Part shown: positions 30,628-39,940 of the stretch, one piece after another | How the letters are laid out: each line of letters begins with the position of its first letter | Position numbering within the stretch: position 1 is the stretch's first letter | Assembly (NCBI GenBank): GCA_902789555.1 | Contig: CADAOF010000005.1 | Span: 1 to 64,000, forward strand | Length of the DNA: 64,000 nt | DNA from: an uncultured Lachnospiraceae bacterium | Lineage (GTDB): Bacteria > Bacillota > Clostridia > Lachnospirales > Lachnospiraceae | Direction of reading: 5' to 3' | Program-made: the position numbers and the translations under genes | The notes under the pieces: generated by a model | Database searches by the model: none | What the model was told of the DNA's origin: nothing | What the model saw: only the letters and a program-made list of their open reading frames with translations

Positions 30628-31416
30628 TTATTTCTTCCGGAGCGCTTTCTGATAGGCGAACAGGGCGGCGCCGAGTGCGCCGTTGTACTGGGTGAGCGGG
30701 CTGGTATAGACCGTGTGCCCGAGCCCCTCTTCCAGCGCTGCCACAATGCCCTTGTTCTGCGCTACGCCGCCGGTCATGACCACTCGGTCCTGCACGCCGA
30801 TGCGGTTGACAAGCCCAACCACGCGGTTTGCTACGGAATGATGGATGCCGTTGATGATGTCGCGCTTATCGGTGCCCATGGACAGCTGGCTGATGACCTC
30901 GCTTTCGGCGAAGACGGTGCAGGTGGAGCTGATGGCAATGCGCTTTGTCGACTGCGCGCCCAAATCGCCGAGATCGTTGACCTCGACTTCAAGGACCTTG
31001 GCCATGACGTCCAGGAAACGGCCCGTGCCGGCGGCACATTTGTCGTTCATCTGGAAGTTGACCATCGCGCCGTTCTCGATATGCAGCGCCTTCACGTCCT
31101 GACCGCCGATGTCGATGACCGTTCGGACGTCCGGGAACAGGAAGGACGCGCCCTTTGCATGGCACGACAGCTCGCTCATCTGCGAATCCGCGATGTTGTC
31201 CAGGGAATTGCGGCCGTACCCGGTTGCCAGCGTATAAGCCATGTCGGAAGCCTGCATGCCACAGCTGGCAAAGGCCGCTTCGATGGCCCGAGCGGGGCCG
31301 CTGGTTCCGGCGCCGACGTCAATCAGGGACTTGCCGACGATCTCCGTGCCGTCCTTCAAGATAATGCACTTCGACGCGGTCGAACCGACGTCGATGCCCA
31401 GAGTATAAATGCTCAT
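30628..31416 (-). CDS. hgdC: 2-hydroxyglutaryl-CoA dehydratase activator (ATP-dependent reductase)
   Basis: 262 residues, BadF/BadG/HgdC ATPase family (ASKHA fold). The N-terminal phosphate loop is GIDVGSTASK; DIGGQDVKAL and the cysteines in NDKCAAGTG and SSTCTVFAESE bind the 4Fe-4S cluster at the dimer interface. It passes one high-energy electron to the dehydratase with ATP hydrolysis. It lies between gcdA and hgdA, with a hairpin upstream. Confidence 0.95.
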   Translation of the reverse strand: MSIYTLGIDVGSTASKCIILKDGTEIVGKSLIDVGAGTSGPARAIEAAFASCGMQASDMAYTLATGYGRNSLDNIADSQMSELSCHAKGASFLFPDVRTVIDIGGQDVKALHIENGAMVNFQMNDKCAAGTGRFLDVMAKVLEVEVNDLGDLGAQSTKRIAISSTCTVFAESEVISQLSMGTDKRDIINGIHHSVANRVVGLVNRIGVQDRVVMTGGVAQNKGIVAALEEGLGHTVYTSPLTQYNGALGAALFAYQKALRKK

Positions 31417-31443
31417 GAGATCTCCTGCCTCATTTCATTCGGT

Positions 31444-31476
31444 ACCCTCCCCGGCTCTTTCGATACCGGGGAGGGT
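31444..31476 (-). other. Intra-operon hairpin between gcdA and hgdC
   Basis: An 11-bp perfect GC-rich stem (31444-31454 with 31466-31476) in the 75-base gap, without a following T run. It may be an mRNA-stabilising or processing hairpin that sets different levels of GcdA and the activator, rather than a terminator. Confidence 0.6.
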
Positions 31477-31491
31477 CCTCATGCTTCCTAT

Positions 31492-33282
31492 TTAGTACGG
31501 AATGTTCTTTTTGTTCACAAAGGTGTTGAAATCGCGGATCGCGCGAGGCGTGATCATCTGGTGGAACGGGCAGATGTGCTCCGGATTCTGATAGCAGGAG
31601 TACGCGAACGCCACGATGTAGTTGCGCATCATGTTCATGTTCACGATCTCATCCACAAGACCCAGCTGTGCGCAGGCCTGCGGACGGGACTTCGCGGCAT
31701 AATCCTGAATCATCTTGTTCATGGCCGCGATGGTGGCTTCATGCGACTTGCCTTCCTTGGCTTCCTTCGCCAGTCTGCGGGAATACATGGCGGCAGCAGC
31801 GGTCTCGCCGTGCATGACGTAGATTTCGGTGCCGGCCGTGCCGATGGAGAAGGCGTTGGTGTCGTTGCCCTGAGGGCCGCCCATGACATAGTGCGCCGCA
31901 GCAGTACCCTTGCGGAGCGTGATCTCCATCTGCGGGATCTTGCTGTTCTGGATGGAATAGATCAGGGACTGGCCAAGGCCAAGCAGTTCTGCCTTTTCGG
32001 CGTCGTCGCCGACGTCGATGCCGGTGGTATCCTGGATCCAGACGATTGGGATCTTATCACGGCTGCAGAGGGTCACGAATTCGTTCATCTTCAGCAGGCC
32101 CTGGCGGTAGAGCTTGCCGCCGATGCCGACCGCGCCGGTCTTGTATTCCGGATAGTTGAGCAGCAGGCCCTGGGTGTTGGCGATGACGCCGACCAGGAGG
32201 CCTTCCGCCTTCGCGAGACCCGCGACGATTTCCGGACCGTAGCCCTTCTTGTATTCCAGGAACTGGCTCTTGTCGAAGAGACGGCCGATGACGTCGTAGA
32301 TGTCGTAGATCTGCTTCATGTCCATGGGGATCAGGCTGTACAGATCGTTCGGGTCCAGAGCGGGCAGGCTCGGATCGTCCACGCGGAAAAATTCCGGATT
32401 GTAGGCAGGCAGGTAGGCCATGAATTTCTTGATGCCTTCCAGCACGCCTTCTTCGGAACCGTACACTTCGCGGAAGAAGCCGGTCTCGCCGTAGTGGATG
32501 GGAACGGATCCCGGAGGCGTCGCCACCAGGCCCTTGCCGGCCTGGATCAGCGCTTCCGCCGCTTCCTCGTCCACGTAGCCCTTCGGATTCATGCCGCCCA
32601 CGATGCCGGCGCCGCCGACGGCCATGTTGGCCTTCTCATGTGCGATCAGGATGGTCGGGGAGATGGAGTGGTAGCCGCCGCCGGCCGGGTTGGTGCCGTA
32701 GATGCCGACGATGACCGGGATGCCGAGCTGTTCCAGTTCGGTGTTGCGGTAGAAAGGCGTGCCGCCGCCGCGGCGGTTCGGGTACACCTTTTCCTGGGCG
32801 TCAAGCTTGACGCCGGAGCAGTTCAGCACGTACACCAGCGGGATGTGCAGGCACTTCGCGGTATCGGAAGCACGCAGCAGGTTATCGGCCTGTCCGGGGA
32901 TCCAGGCGCCGGCCAGCTTCTTGTTGTCGGAAGCGACGATCACGGCCCAGCGGCCGGAGATGCGGCCAAGGCCTTTGATGATGGCAGTGGATCCTTCGGG
33001 GTTGTGTTCCGGATTGTAAATGCTGTTCAGCGGGCACCAGGTGCCGGGATCGACCAGAGCGGCCAGACGGTCCATGGCGGTCCATTCGCCGGAGGCGTGG
33101 ACCTTGTCGTCAGGCTTGCCGTTCGCGATCGCTTCGGCAGCGATGCGGTGGATGTCTTCCTCAATGGTCAGGATCTTCTGAATGTTCTCCTGCTTCTGGG
33201 CGCGCAGCGGTTTGCCGACCTGCGGCATCGCCTGGAAGTAGCGAGGCATGGAATAAAAGCCCATTTTCGTTTTATCCTCCAA
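31492..33282 (-). CDS. gcdA: Glutaconyl-CoA decarboxylase, alpha (carboxyltransferase) subunit
   Basis: 596 residues, matching the length of GcdA. Carboxyltransferase family, with the segments YGTNPAGGGYHSISP, GGAGIVGGMNPKGYVDEEAAE and VMGGPQGNDTNAFSIGTAGTE. It moves the carboxyl group of glutaconyl-CoA to biotin, leaving crotonyl-CoA; the membrane sodium-pumping subunit GcdB and the biotin carrier GcdC are not in this window. Carboxyltransferases of related acyl-CoA enzymes are similar; the operon context favours glutaconyl-CoA. Confidence 0.9.
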   Translation of the reverse strand: MEDKTKMGFYSMPRYFQAMPQVGKPLRAQKQENIQKILTIEEDIHRIAAEAIANGKPDDKVHASGEWTAMDRLAALVDPGTWCPLNSIYNPEHNPEGSTAIIKGLGRISGRWAVIVASDNKKLAGAWIPGQADNLLRASDTAKCLHIPLVYVLNCSGVKLDAQEKVYPNRRGGGTPFYRNTELEQLGIPVIVGIYGTNPAGGGYHSISPTILIAHEKANMAVGGAGIVGGMNPKGYVDEEAAEALIQAGKGLVATPPGSVPIHYGETGFFREVYGSEEGVLEGIKKFMAYLPAYNPEFFRVDDPSLPALDPNDLYSLIPMDMKQIYDIYDVIGRLFDKSQFLEYKKGYGPEIVAGLAKAEGLLVGVIANTQGLLLNYPEYKTGAVGIGGKLYRQGLLKMNEFVTLCSRDKIPIVWIQDTTGIDVGDDAEKAELLGLGQSLIYSIQNSKIPQMEITLRKGTAAAHYVMGGPQGNDTNAFSIGTAGTEIYVMHGETAAAAMYSRRLAKEAKEGKSHEATIAAMNKMIQDYAAKSRPQACAQLGLVDEIVNMNMMRNYIVAFAYSCYQNPEHICPFHQMITPRAIRDFNTFVNKKNIPY

Positions 33283-33297
33283 ATAATCTAATTAGAA

Positions 33298-34113
33298 TCA
33301 GGCCTTCGGCACCTTGATGAACGCCTGGCCGGGGTCGATGTCTTCGCGGATGGTGCGGATAATCTCGGGGGTCGGGCCTTCCATCAGCTGGGCTCTCTCG
33401 TCAACGATCAGCGGGAAGTCCGGAATGGCCGCCTTGATCTCTTCGGGCGTGGTGTAAGGATAGTAGTAGGCCAGATACATTCTCTTGGTCTCTTCGTCGA
33501 ACTTCATGATGCCCATGTCGGTAACGACCATCTGCGGGCCGCGGTTGCCGGGCAGGCCGACCTTTTCACGTCCGCCGGGGCCGTCCATCCAGCCGCAGCT
33601 GGTGATATAGTCGACCTTGTTGACGAATTTGGTCTTGTCGAGCTTGATCATGATGATCGTGTTGCAGAAGCCCGCGATGCCGTTCGCGCCGCCGGAACCG
33701 GTGAAGCGGACCTGCGGTTTCACGTAGTCGCCCTTGCCGTAGATGCAGGTGGAGTTCACGTTGCCGTAAGGGTCGATCTGGGCGCCGCCGATGAAAGCGA
33801 TCAGACGGTCGGTGTCATGCAGCCACTCGTTGGCTTCGAAGCCCACGAAGCGGATGTTCGGCCACTGCACGGCGCAGTGCGCCATGAAGCGGAGGTCGCC
33901 GACGGAACGCGGCACTTCCACGGGCGAGCAGTCCATCAGGCCGCTCTCCACGATGGGATGGCAGCTGGGGCAGATCACGGCCTTCGCCAGCGACGCGCCG
34001 ATAAGCGGCAGACCGGTGCCGACGATGACGATCTGGTTTTCCTTGATGTTCTTTGCAATGGCATAAGCCTGCATTTCGGACATCGTATATCCGACTTTCT
34101 TATAATCAAACAT
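33298..34113 (-). CDS. gctB: Glutaconate CoA-transferase subunit B
   Basis: 271 residues, CoA-transferase family I, beta type. E56 in CHPIVESGLMD is the probable catalytic glutamate that forms the CoA thioester. The enzyme moves CoA from acetyl-CoA or glutaconyl-CoA to 2-hydroxyglutarate. It follows gctA by 19 bases. Confidence 0.92.
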   Translation of the reverse strand: MFDYKKVGYTMSEMQAYAIAKNIKENQIVIVGTGLPLIGASLAKAVICPSCHPIVESGLMDCSPVEVPRSVGDLRFMAHCAVQWPNIRFVGFEANEWLHDTDRLIAFIGGAQIDPYGNVNSTCIYGKGDYVKPQVRFTGSGGANGIAGFCNTIIMIKLDKTKFVNKVDYITSCGWMDGPGGREKVGLPGNRGPQMVVTDMGIMKFDEETKRMYLAYYYPYTTPEEIKAAIPDFPLIVDERAQLMEGPTPEIIRTIREDIDPGQAFIKVPKA

Positions 34114-34132
34114 GTTCTCTTGCCTCCTGCCC

Positions 34133-35230
34133 TTAGTGTCTCGTGGAATAGCCGAGATGCGGTTCGATCCGCAGATCGGTAAGGCGCTTGCCGCCGATCA
34201 CGTTCAGCAGATCTTCGTGAGTCTTGCAGCCGTAAACGTACTTGTCCAGATAATCCTTGAAGGTCTCGGGGACTTTCGTACCGTCGGCAGCATCCTTTGC
34301 CGCCTGTTCGGCCTTCACGGCAGCCGCTTCGGCCTTCTCGTCGCCGGGCTTCGCATCCGCGGTCTTGCGGGCTTTCGCGGCAGCCTTCGCCAGCTTCTGC
34401 ACGGCGTCTTCGGCATCCACGTAGTTGGAAGCCTTGTCGTATTCCTTCAGGACCTTGTCATCATTGTCATAGTAGCCGTAGCACTGGCTGGGCCATGCGC
34501 CGAAAGGAGCGCGCACGACGGCATCGACGCATTCGCCGAAAATCTTGGTCGCGCTCGGATCGCGGCGGATGTACTCGTCGCTGACGATCTCCTCGCAGGT
34601 CACGATGGTGCGCTTTGCAGCGACCGCGATGTCGACATCATGGAATTCATCGCCCATGATGACGCAGGTGCCGTCCGGAGAGGCCTGCTGCACGTGGATG
34701 ATGGCGCAGTCAAGCTTCGGGACCGGGACCGCGACGACCTTTTCGCCCGGGTTGAAGGGGTTGTCGACGTAGGCAAGCTTCAGGTCGTCCACACTCGGCA
34801 GTTCCTTGCGCTTCTCAGGGCTGATGCCCCAGTATTCGCACAGGCCGGACCCCATCATCAGACGGACGGGAAGGAAAGGAAGGCCCAGGGAAGCGGCGTG
34901 AAGCTGCAGCATCAGGACGTCCTGGCTGTAATCTTCGTAGATGATCTCGCCCTTCTCGATGGCCGCGCGGAAACGACGGGAAACGTTGGTGTAACCGGAG
35001 TTGGCAGTGTAGCAGTTGATGTACACTTTCACGCGCCCTTCGCCGATCAGCATGTCCCAGTCGCCGCCGGCAGGACCCGCCCAGACGGTAAAGTCACCCT
35101 TGCCCTGGCGCAGGATCTCATACGCCGCAGCATAAGGCTTCCGGTTGGTGGTGAAGCCGCCGAAGCAAATGGTGTCGCCGTTTTGCACGTACTTCTCAAC
35201 GGCTTCCGATAAGCTACATACTTTGTTCAT
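34133..35230 (-). CDS. gctA: Glutaconate CoA-transferase subunit A with a low-complexity insertion
   Basis: 365 residues. The core (about 1-270) has GDTICFGGFTTNRKP and the CoA-transferase fold. Residues about 272-318 are an Ala/Lys/Glu/Asp-rich segment predicted to be helical, inserted before the conserved end (KTHEDLLNVIGGKRL). The family is usually about 320 residues, so the extra length is this segment. First gene of the six-gene operon, with its own promoter. Confidence 0.92.
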   Translation of the reverse strand: MNKVCSLSEAVEKYVQNGDTICFGGFTTNRKPYAAAYEILRQGKGDFTVWAGPAGGDWDMLIGEGRVKVYINCYTANSGYTNVSRRFRAAIEKGEIIYEDYSQDVLMLQLHAASLGLPFLPVRLMMGSGLCEYWGISPEKRKELPSVDDLKLAYVDNPFNPGEKVVAVPVPKLDCAIIHVQQASPDGTCVIMGDEFHDVDIAVAAKRTIVTCEEIVSDEYIRRDPSATKIFGECVDAVVRAPFGAWPSQCYGYYDNDDKVLKEYDKASNYVDAEDAVQKLAKAAAKARKTADAKPGDEKAEAAAVKAEQAAKDAADGTKVPETFKDYLDKYVYGCKTHEDLLNVIGGKRLTDLRIEPHLGYSTRH

Positions 35231-35272
35231 AAAATGATATCTCCTTTCGGCTTATCATATATATTCGACTTT

Positions 35273-35301
35273 ATAATAGCAAGGAAGCCCCCTTTTGTCA
35301 A
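35273..35301 (-). promoter_or_regulatory. Sigma-A promoter of the gct-gcd-hgd operon
   Basis: On the minus strand, TTGACA (35296-35301), a 17-base spacer and TATTAT (35273-35278), about 40 bases before the gctA start codon. Divergent from the crt promoter about 100 bases away. Confidence 0.78.
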
Positions 35302-35400
35302 ACCAAAGAGCGTGAAATTTGTCTTTTTGAAAGACGTTTTCGGCGTCATTTATTTTTGTATATCACGGCTTCCCGAGCCGGGACTTTTCCGTTTTTTTGC

Positions 35401-35460
35401 TTGACGAAAGCCGCCCCGGTAGCATACAATAACGAAAGGTATAAATACGCCGCAAGGCGT
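35401..35460 (+). promoter_or_regulatory. crt promoter and GCAA-tetraloop leader hairpin
   Basis: TTGACG (35401-35406), an 18-base spacer and TACAAT (35425-35430). The leader contains a 5-bp hairpin closed by a GCAA tetraloop (35447-35460). The core of the same hairpin occurs in the bcd leader at 40565-40576. Confidence 0.7.
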
Positions 35461-35485
35461 CTGTGAAACGAAAGGAGTCCCCGTT

Positions 35486-36262
<777 letters not shown>

Positions 36263-36298
36263 GACTGCCGCGCCCGCAGCGGCACCCGTCACCGTTAA

Positions 36299-36336
36299 TG
36301 TCATCCTGAGGAAGGCTCTGCCTGACGAAGGATCTT
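36299..36336. repeat. Intergenic repeat of the TGTCAT...TGAG...GAAGGATC type
   Basis: The gap between crt and hbd holds TGTCATCCTGAGGAAGG followed by GACGAAGGATCTT, a pattern I associate with dispersed intergenic repeats in Firmicutes. A diverged relative in reverse orientation appears to lie just after hbd (about 37207-37246). Confidence 0.5.
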
Positions 36337-36368
36337 AAACAAAAATCATTTTTAGGAGGAAACCTATC

Positions 36369-37205
36369 ATGAAAGTAGCAATTTTTGGCGCCGGCACCAT
36401 GGGCAGCGGTATCGCTCAGGTCTTCGCTGCTAAAGGACACACCGCTCTGATGTACGCTTCCAGCGTTGCATCCGCTCAGCGCCACAAAGACAACCTGGCC
36501 AAGTCGCTGCAGAAGCGCGTCGAAAAGGGCAAAATGACTCAGGAAGCCGTTGATGCTCTGCTGGCCAACGTCCTCGTGGAAGAAAAGTCCGCTGCTGCCG
36601 ACGCCGATCTGGTTATCGAATGCGTCAAGGAAGAAATGGCCACCAAGCGTGAGCTGCTGAACGAGCTCGATGCGATGTGCAAGGAAAGCACCATCTTCGC
36701 GACCAACACCTCTTCTCTGTCCGTAACTGAGATGGGTCTCGGCCTGAAGCACCCGGTGATCGGCATGCACTTCTTCAACCCCGTTCCTTCGATGAAGCTC
36801 ATCGAAGTCATCCGCGGCGCGAACACCACCCAGGAGACCTTCGATTTCATTTACAACCTGAGCAAAGAGATCGGAAAGGATCCGATCGAAGTCGCGGAAG
36901 CTCCCGGCTTCGTCGTCAACCGCGTCCTGATTCCCGAGATCAATGAAGCGATCGGCCTCGTCGAGACCGGCGTTGCCTCTGTCGAAGACATCGACAAGGC
37001 CATGAAGCTCGGCGCCAACCACCCGATGGGCCCGCTGGAACTCGGCGATTTCATCGGCCTGGACGTCTGCCTTGCCATCATGGACGTTCTTTACAGCGAG
37101 ACCGGCGATCCCAAGTACCGCCCTGCTCTCCTGCTGAAGAAGATGGTCCGCGCGGGCAAGCTTGGCCGCAAGTCCGGCCAGGGCTTCTACGACTATCGCA
37201 AATAA
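36369..37205 (+). CDS. hbd: 3-hydroxybutyryl-CoA dehydrogenase
   Basis: 278 residues. The NAD-binding loop is [11 protein letters not shown] at residues 8-18, and the catalytic His is in [15 protein letters not shown]. It oxidises 3-hydroxybutyryl-CoA to acetoacetyl-CoA or the reverse. GGAGGAAA precedes the start. The last 33 bases of the gene, stop included, are repeated at 40390-40422 beyond the low-GC island. Confidence 0.96.
   Translation: MKVAIFGAGTMGSGIAQVFAAKGHTALMYASSVASAQRHKDNLAKSLQKRVEKGKMTQEAVDALLANVLVEEKSAAADADLVIECVKEEMATKRELLNELDAMCKESTIFATNTSSLSVTEMGLGLKHPVIGMHFFNPVPSMKLIEVIRGANTTQETFDFIYNLSKEIGKDPIEVAEAPGFVVNRVLIPEINEAIGLVETGVASVEDIDKAMKLGANHPMGPLELGDFIGLDVCLAIMDVLYSETGDPKYRPALLLKKMVRAGKLGRKSGQGFYDYRK
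37173..37205 (+). repeat. 33-bp direct repeat, copy 1 (3' end of hbd)
   Basis: The final 11 codons of hbd including TAA. Copy 2 at 40390-40422 differs by one base (TAT to TAC, a silent change). The two copies bracket the AT-richer island. Confidence 0.9.
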
Positions 37206-37247
37206 GGGATGATCCCCTTCGGAGCGGCCTTCGGGCCGCGCAATGAC

Positions 37248-37289
37248 AAAGGAGGGGCGGCTGCAAAAGGCCGCTCCCTCCTTTGTTTT
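37248..37289 (+). terminator. Rho-independent terminator after hbd
   Basis: A stem of about 14 bp with one unpaired or mismatched base (37248-37261 with 37270-37284), followed by TTTGTTTT. It ends the crt-hbd transcript before the island. Confidence 0.8.
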
Positions 37290-37325
37290 CCCTTGTTTCT
37301 TTCTCACTGGATCTCTACCATTTCC

Positions 37326-37826
37326 CTACGGCACCGTAAAAACAAGCTGTCCACTTCGCTCTGTTGGTCCGACAACGGATGAATCCTTCCCCGCCTCTAT
37401 TATTTCTAAAAACATTTCGGAAATATCAATCATATATGTTCCCGCCTTAAGCTCATAATCTGGCAGTATCGGTACATCTCGTTCCGCACCTCTCTCAATG
37501 GTTCGTTCAATGCCAGCCACCGTTAATGTCCCCGCAGCAGATGTATAAAGTGTTTGCCATTTTCCGCCATTTGACCGAAGGTAAAGAAGGACCGGTTCCC
37601 CCAAAACCAATACATACTTCGTATTGTTTTTCACGCTTAAAAATGCTATTCTTCCTCTGCCATAGTTGAGCTGAAATGTAACGTCACCTTCTACCCCGTC
37701 AAAGTGAAATGAATACTCCTTGACGGTATCCTCGTTTTCTGCATTGCTCCCCTTTGTACAACCAGTAGAGACAGAAATAACGAGAAGCAAAATCATTATC
37801 GACCAGTAGAGTTTCGTTTTGTTCAT
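37326..37826 (-). CDS. Secreted lipoprotein with an Ig-like beta domain
   Basis: 166 residues. A lipoprotein signal ends in SVSTGC (Cys at about 23). The rest is beta-rich (FLSVKNNTKYVLVLGEP, LKAGTYMIDISEMF) and resembles bacterial Ig-like domains with a GEP strand and a KAGTY turn; this is a fold-level guess. It follows the secreted protease by 17 bases in the same transcript, so a role in holding, protecting from or inhibiting that protease is possible. Codon use includes TTA and TCA, unlike the surrounding genes. Confidence 0.7.
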   Translation of the reverse strand: MNKTKLYWSIMILLLVISVSTGCTKGSNAENEDTVKEYSFHFDGVEGDVTFQLNYGRGRIAFLSVKNNTKYVLVLGEPVLLYLRSNGGKWQTLYTSAAGTLTVAGIERTIERGAERDVPILPDYELKAGTYMIDISEMFLEIIEAGKDSSVVGPTERSGQLVFTVP

Positions 37827-37843
37827 AACAGATTCCGTTTTTG

Positions 37844-39010
37844 TTAATTCAAGGAAAATCCAGCTGTAGACAGGTATTGATAAGGTGTAAAATAACCCAT
37901 AAGTTCACTTTCTTCTGTCACTCTGCGACCATGAAGAACGCCGCAGTATATTACCGTTGATCCACTTAAACAAAAAAATGGACCACCACTGTCTCCGTTT
38001 TGTATATTTCCACTGTACACATGAATTTTGGTCATCCCTTTTAAATACACAGATGAATCAGCATACACTTGAACCCCTGTTGAAACAACTGTTCCATAGC
38101 CAACACTTGCCGTCGTCTTCCCGTAAAATTTTACAGTGGTCCCCACTGAGGGACTTTGACAACCCGAAATATAATACGACAGAATCTGATTCGACCCGGA
38201 AAAATTACCGGACATAATGGGAACAAATGAAAAATCTCCGTATCCGTAATTTGTATAGCGCACATATGTCGTCTGACCAATCTGCGCCCCTGAATATTTA
38301 ATTACATCTCCTACTGTCTGTCCGCCATGTCCGCAAGTTACAAGTACACTGCCACCGTTGTATTTCCCACACACGCTTAACGTCATTGCACATCCTGCAT
38401 TTACATTTGAAATAGCCATTCCGCCTTTCAACGCGGTCGTTGCTGTTTCAGTCGTGATGCCTTTGACCAGAGTCACTGGATACTCATCAAATTTTAAGCC
38501 ATCATTTTTAATACGATTCAATAAGGCTTCAGAAACGCCTATTTCTATGCGATTTTCCTTTTCTTTAACTTCGTAAGACTGAATGGGTTCATTATATTGT
38601 TGTTCTATAGACTCGGCAATATAATCAATAAGTCCATATAATTGATTTTTGGAATAGGTACGGGTAACATATTCCACATACTGTTTATAATCTCCTAGTA
38701 TTGTGTCATAATACGCAATCGTATTTTGATCGTCAGCTGTCAGTGCAATAATCAGTTTAGCACCCTCAATCCAAATGCCGCATAACGTATCGGGGTAAAT
38801 GTAGTTTCCGACTTCATCCTGCTCAAATGAGCCTGTCAGTACGCCGCTCGCCGCTACAGCAAATCGTTGCAGTTGCATTTGATTCTCATAGTCTTTCTCC
38901 GTTTTTATTCCGTCTTCAGCCTTCATTCTTTTCCCTGAAAAAAGACAAAGAAAGGCTGCCAACAAAAGGAACAACACTAAAAACTGAACATTCCGCTTTT
39001 TCATTTTCAC
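37844..39010 (-). CDS. Secreted chymotrypsin-fold serine protease
   Basis: 388 residues. A signal peptide covers about 1-32 and a possible propeptide reaches about 195. The protease domain has the triad H228 (VTCGHGG), D259 (GYGDFSF) and S341 (NGDSGGPFF), as in S1 enzymes of the streptogrisin/alpha-lytic type. Five cysteines in the mature region may form disulfides. AGGAGG precedes the start. It is divergent from the padR gene, and its AT-richer codon use differs from the GC-rich flanks, pointing to acquisition from elsewhere. Confidence 0.88.
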   Translation of the reverse strand: MKMKKRNVQFLVLFLLLAAFLCLFSGKRMKAEDGIKTEKDYENQMQLQRFAVAASGVLTGSFEQDEVGNYIYPDTLCGIWIEGAKLIIALTADDQNTIAYYDTILGDYKQYVEYVTRTYSKNQLYGLIDYIAESIEQQYNEPIQSYEVKEKENRIEIGVSEALLNRIKNDGLKFDEYPVTLVKGITTETATTALKGGMAISNVNAGCAMTLSVCGKYNGGSVLVTCGHGGQTVGDVIKYSGAQIGQTTYVRYTNYGYGDFSFVPIMSGNFSGSNQILSYYISGCQSPSVGTTVKFYGKTTASVGYGTVVSTGVQVYADSSVYLKGMTKIHVYSGNIQNGDSGGPFFCLSGSTVIYCGVLHGRRVTEESELMGYFTPYQYLSTAGFSLN

Positions 39011-39060
39011 AACCTCCTACAACTTAAACCACCGATACTGTTTGGCCATATTATATTGCC

Positions 39061-39088
39061 ATTATAATTCCATCCGCTCATATGTCAA
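39061..39088 (-). promoter_or_regulatory. Sigma-A promoter of the protease/lipoprotein genes
   Basis: On the minus strand, TTGACA (39083-39088), a 16-base spacer and TATAAT (39061-39066). The divergent padR gene has a TATTATAAT-like -10 near 39135-39143, so PadR could control both directions. Confidence 0.75.
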
Positions 39089-39170
39089 TAATTATTTAAA
39101 TATTTTATGTGTTTTCTTTTTTGGGCATGTGTGGTATTATAATTAAGTACAGACATCAGGAGAAGTATTT

Positions 39171-39515
39171 ATGGGAAGCTACACACCTAATTATTTCCGC
39201 AAAGGTCTTCTTCCGCTTATTGTCCTCAGCCTTTTGAAAGAAAAGGACATGTATGGATATCAACTGGTCAAGGAGATTGCAGAGCAAAGCGGCGGCGTCA
39301 TCACTACGCAGGAGGGAGCTTTATATCCTATTTTGTATTCACTAAGCAAAGCTGGATATATCAGCGAGCAAACCGTTAAGGTTCATACCCGTCAGGTTCG
39401 TGTCTACTATCATCTTGAACCCGAGGGGGAAGACCATTTGAGTCAACTATTATATGAATACTATCAAGTGGAAGATGCCATGAAAAATCTGTTGCCCGGA
39501 GGAATAACAAAATGA
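39171..39515 (+). CDS. PadR family transcriptional regulator
   Basis: 114 residues. A winged helix (YFRKGLLPLIVLSLLKEKD, MYGYQLVKEI, TQEGALYPILYSLSKAGYI) matches short PadR proteins. These are usually repressors of adjacent membrane or export genes. It overlaps the next gene by four bases (ATGA), typical of PadR-HAAS pairs. Confidence 0.93.
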   Translation: MGSYTPNYFRKGLLPLIVLSLLKEKDMYGYQLVKEIAEQSGGVITTQEGALYPILYSLSKAGYISEQTVKVHTRQVRVYYHLEPEGEDHLSQLLYEYYQVEDAMKNLLPGGITK

Positions 39516-39940
39516 GCGGTTTTAATCGGTATATCCGAAGTATCAGTTCCTTTCTGCACTGTACTGAATCAGAACGTCAATACTATGCGGACCATATAGA
39601 AAAAAGCCTTGGTGAAGATGCGCAATCGTTGTGTTATGAGGAAATCGTCCACCGTTTGGGAACGCCTGAGGAATGGGTGGTTGCACAGGTTGAAAACCTG
39701 GATGCGGGAACAATCATACTTAGATCAGTCAACGCTTATCGGAGAATGCGCAGGAATACAATTATAGTTCTCACCATATGTTTGGCTTTTATTGTTGTGT
39801 GTCTTGGATTATTCATATGGGATCATAATAACAGATTTGTTGGCGGTTATTATTCAGGTCCCGTTGTGGATTCCTATTCTCTTGACATTGACGAGTCAAG
39901 TCCAAGTTTAATTCTTTCCACCGAGGAGGTCCAACCATGA
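39512..39940 (+). CDS. HAAS/DUF1700-like single-pass membrane protein
   Basis: 142 residues. The N-terminal helical domain (about 1-65, with LGTPEEWVVAQVE) resembles the HAAS signalling domain that accompanies PadR regulators. A membrane helix spans about 88-105 and a short extracellular tail follows. Probably a membrane partner that modulates PadR. It overlaps both neighbours by four bases. Confidence 0.7.
   Translation: MSGFNRYIRSISSFLHCTESERQYYADHIEKSLGEDAQSLCYEEIVHRLGTPEEWVVAQVENLDAGTIILRSVNAYRRMRRNTIIVLTICLAFIVVCLGLFIWDHNNRFVGGYYSGPVVDSYSLDIDESSPSLILSTEEVQP

Noticed and set aside
27809-33291. Long open frames on the plus strand opposite the hgd/gcd genes
   Set aside because: Shadows of the minus-strand enzymes, which carry recognisable catalytic motifs.
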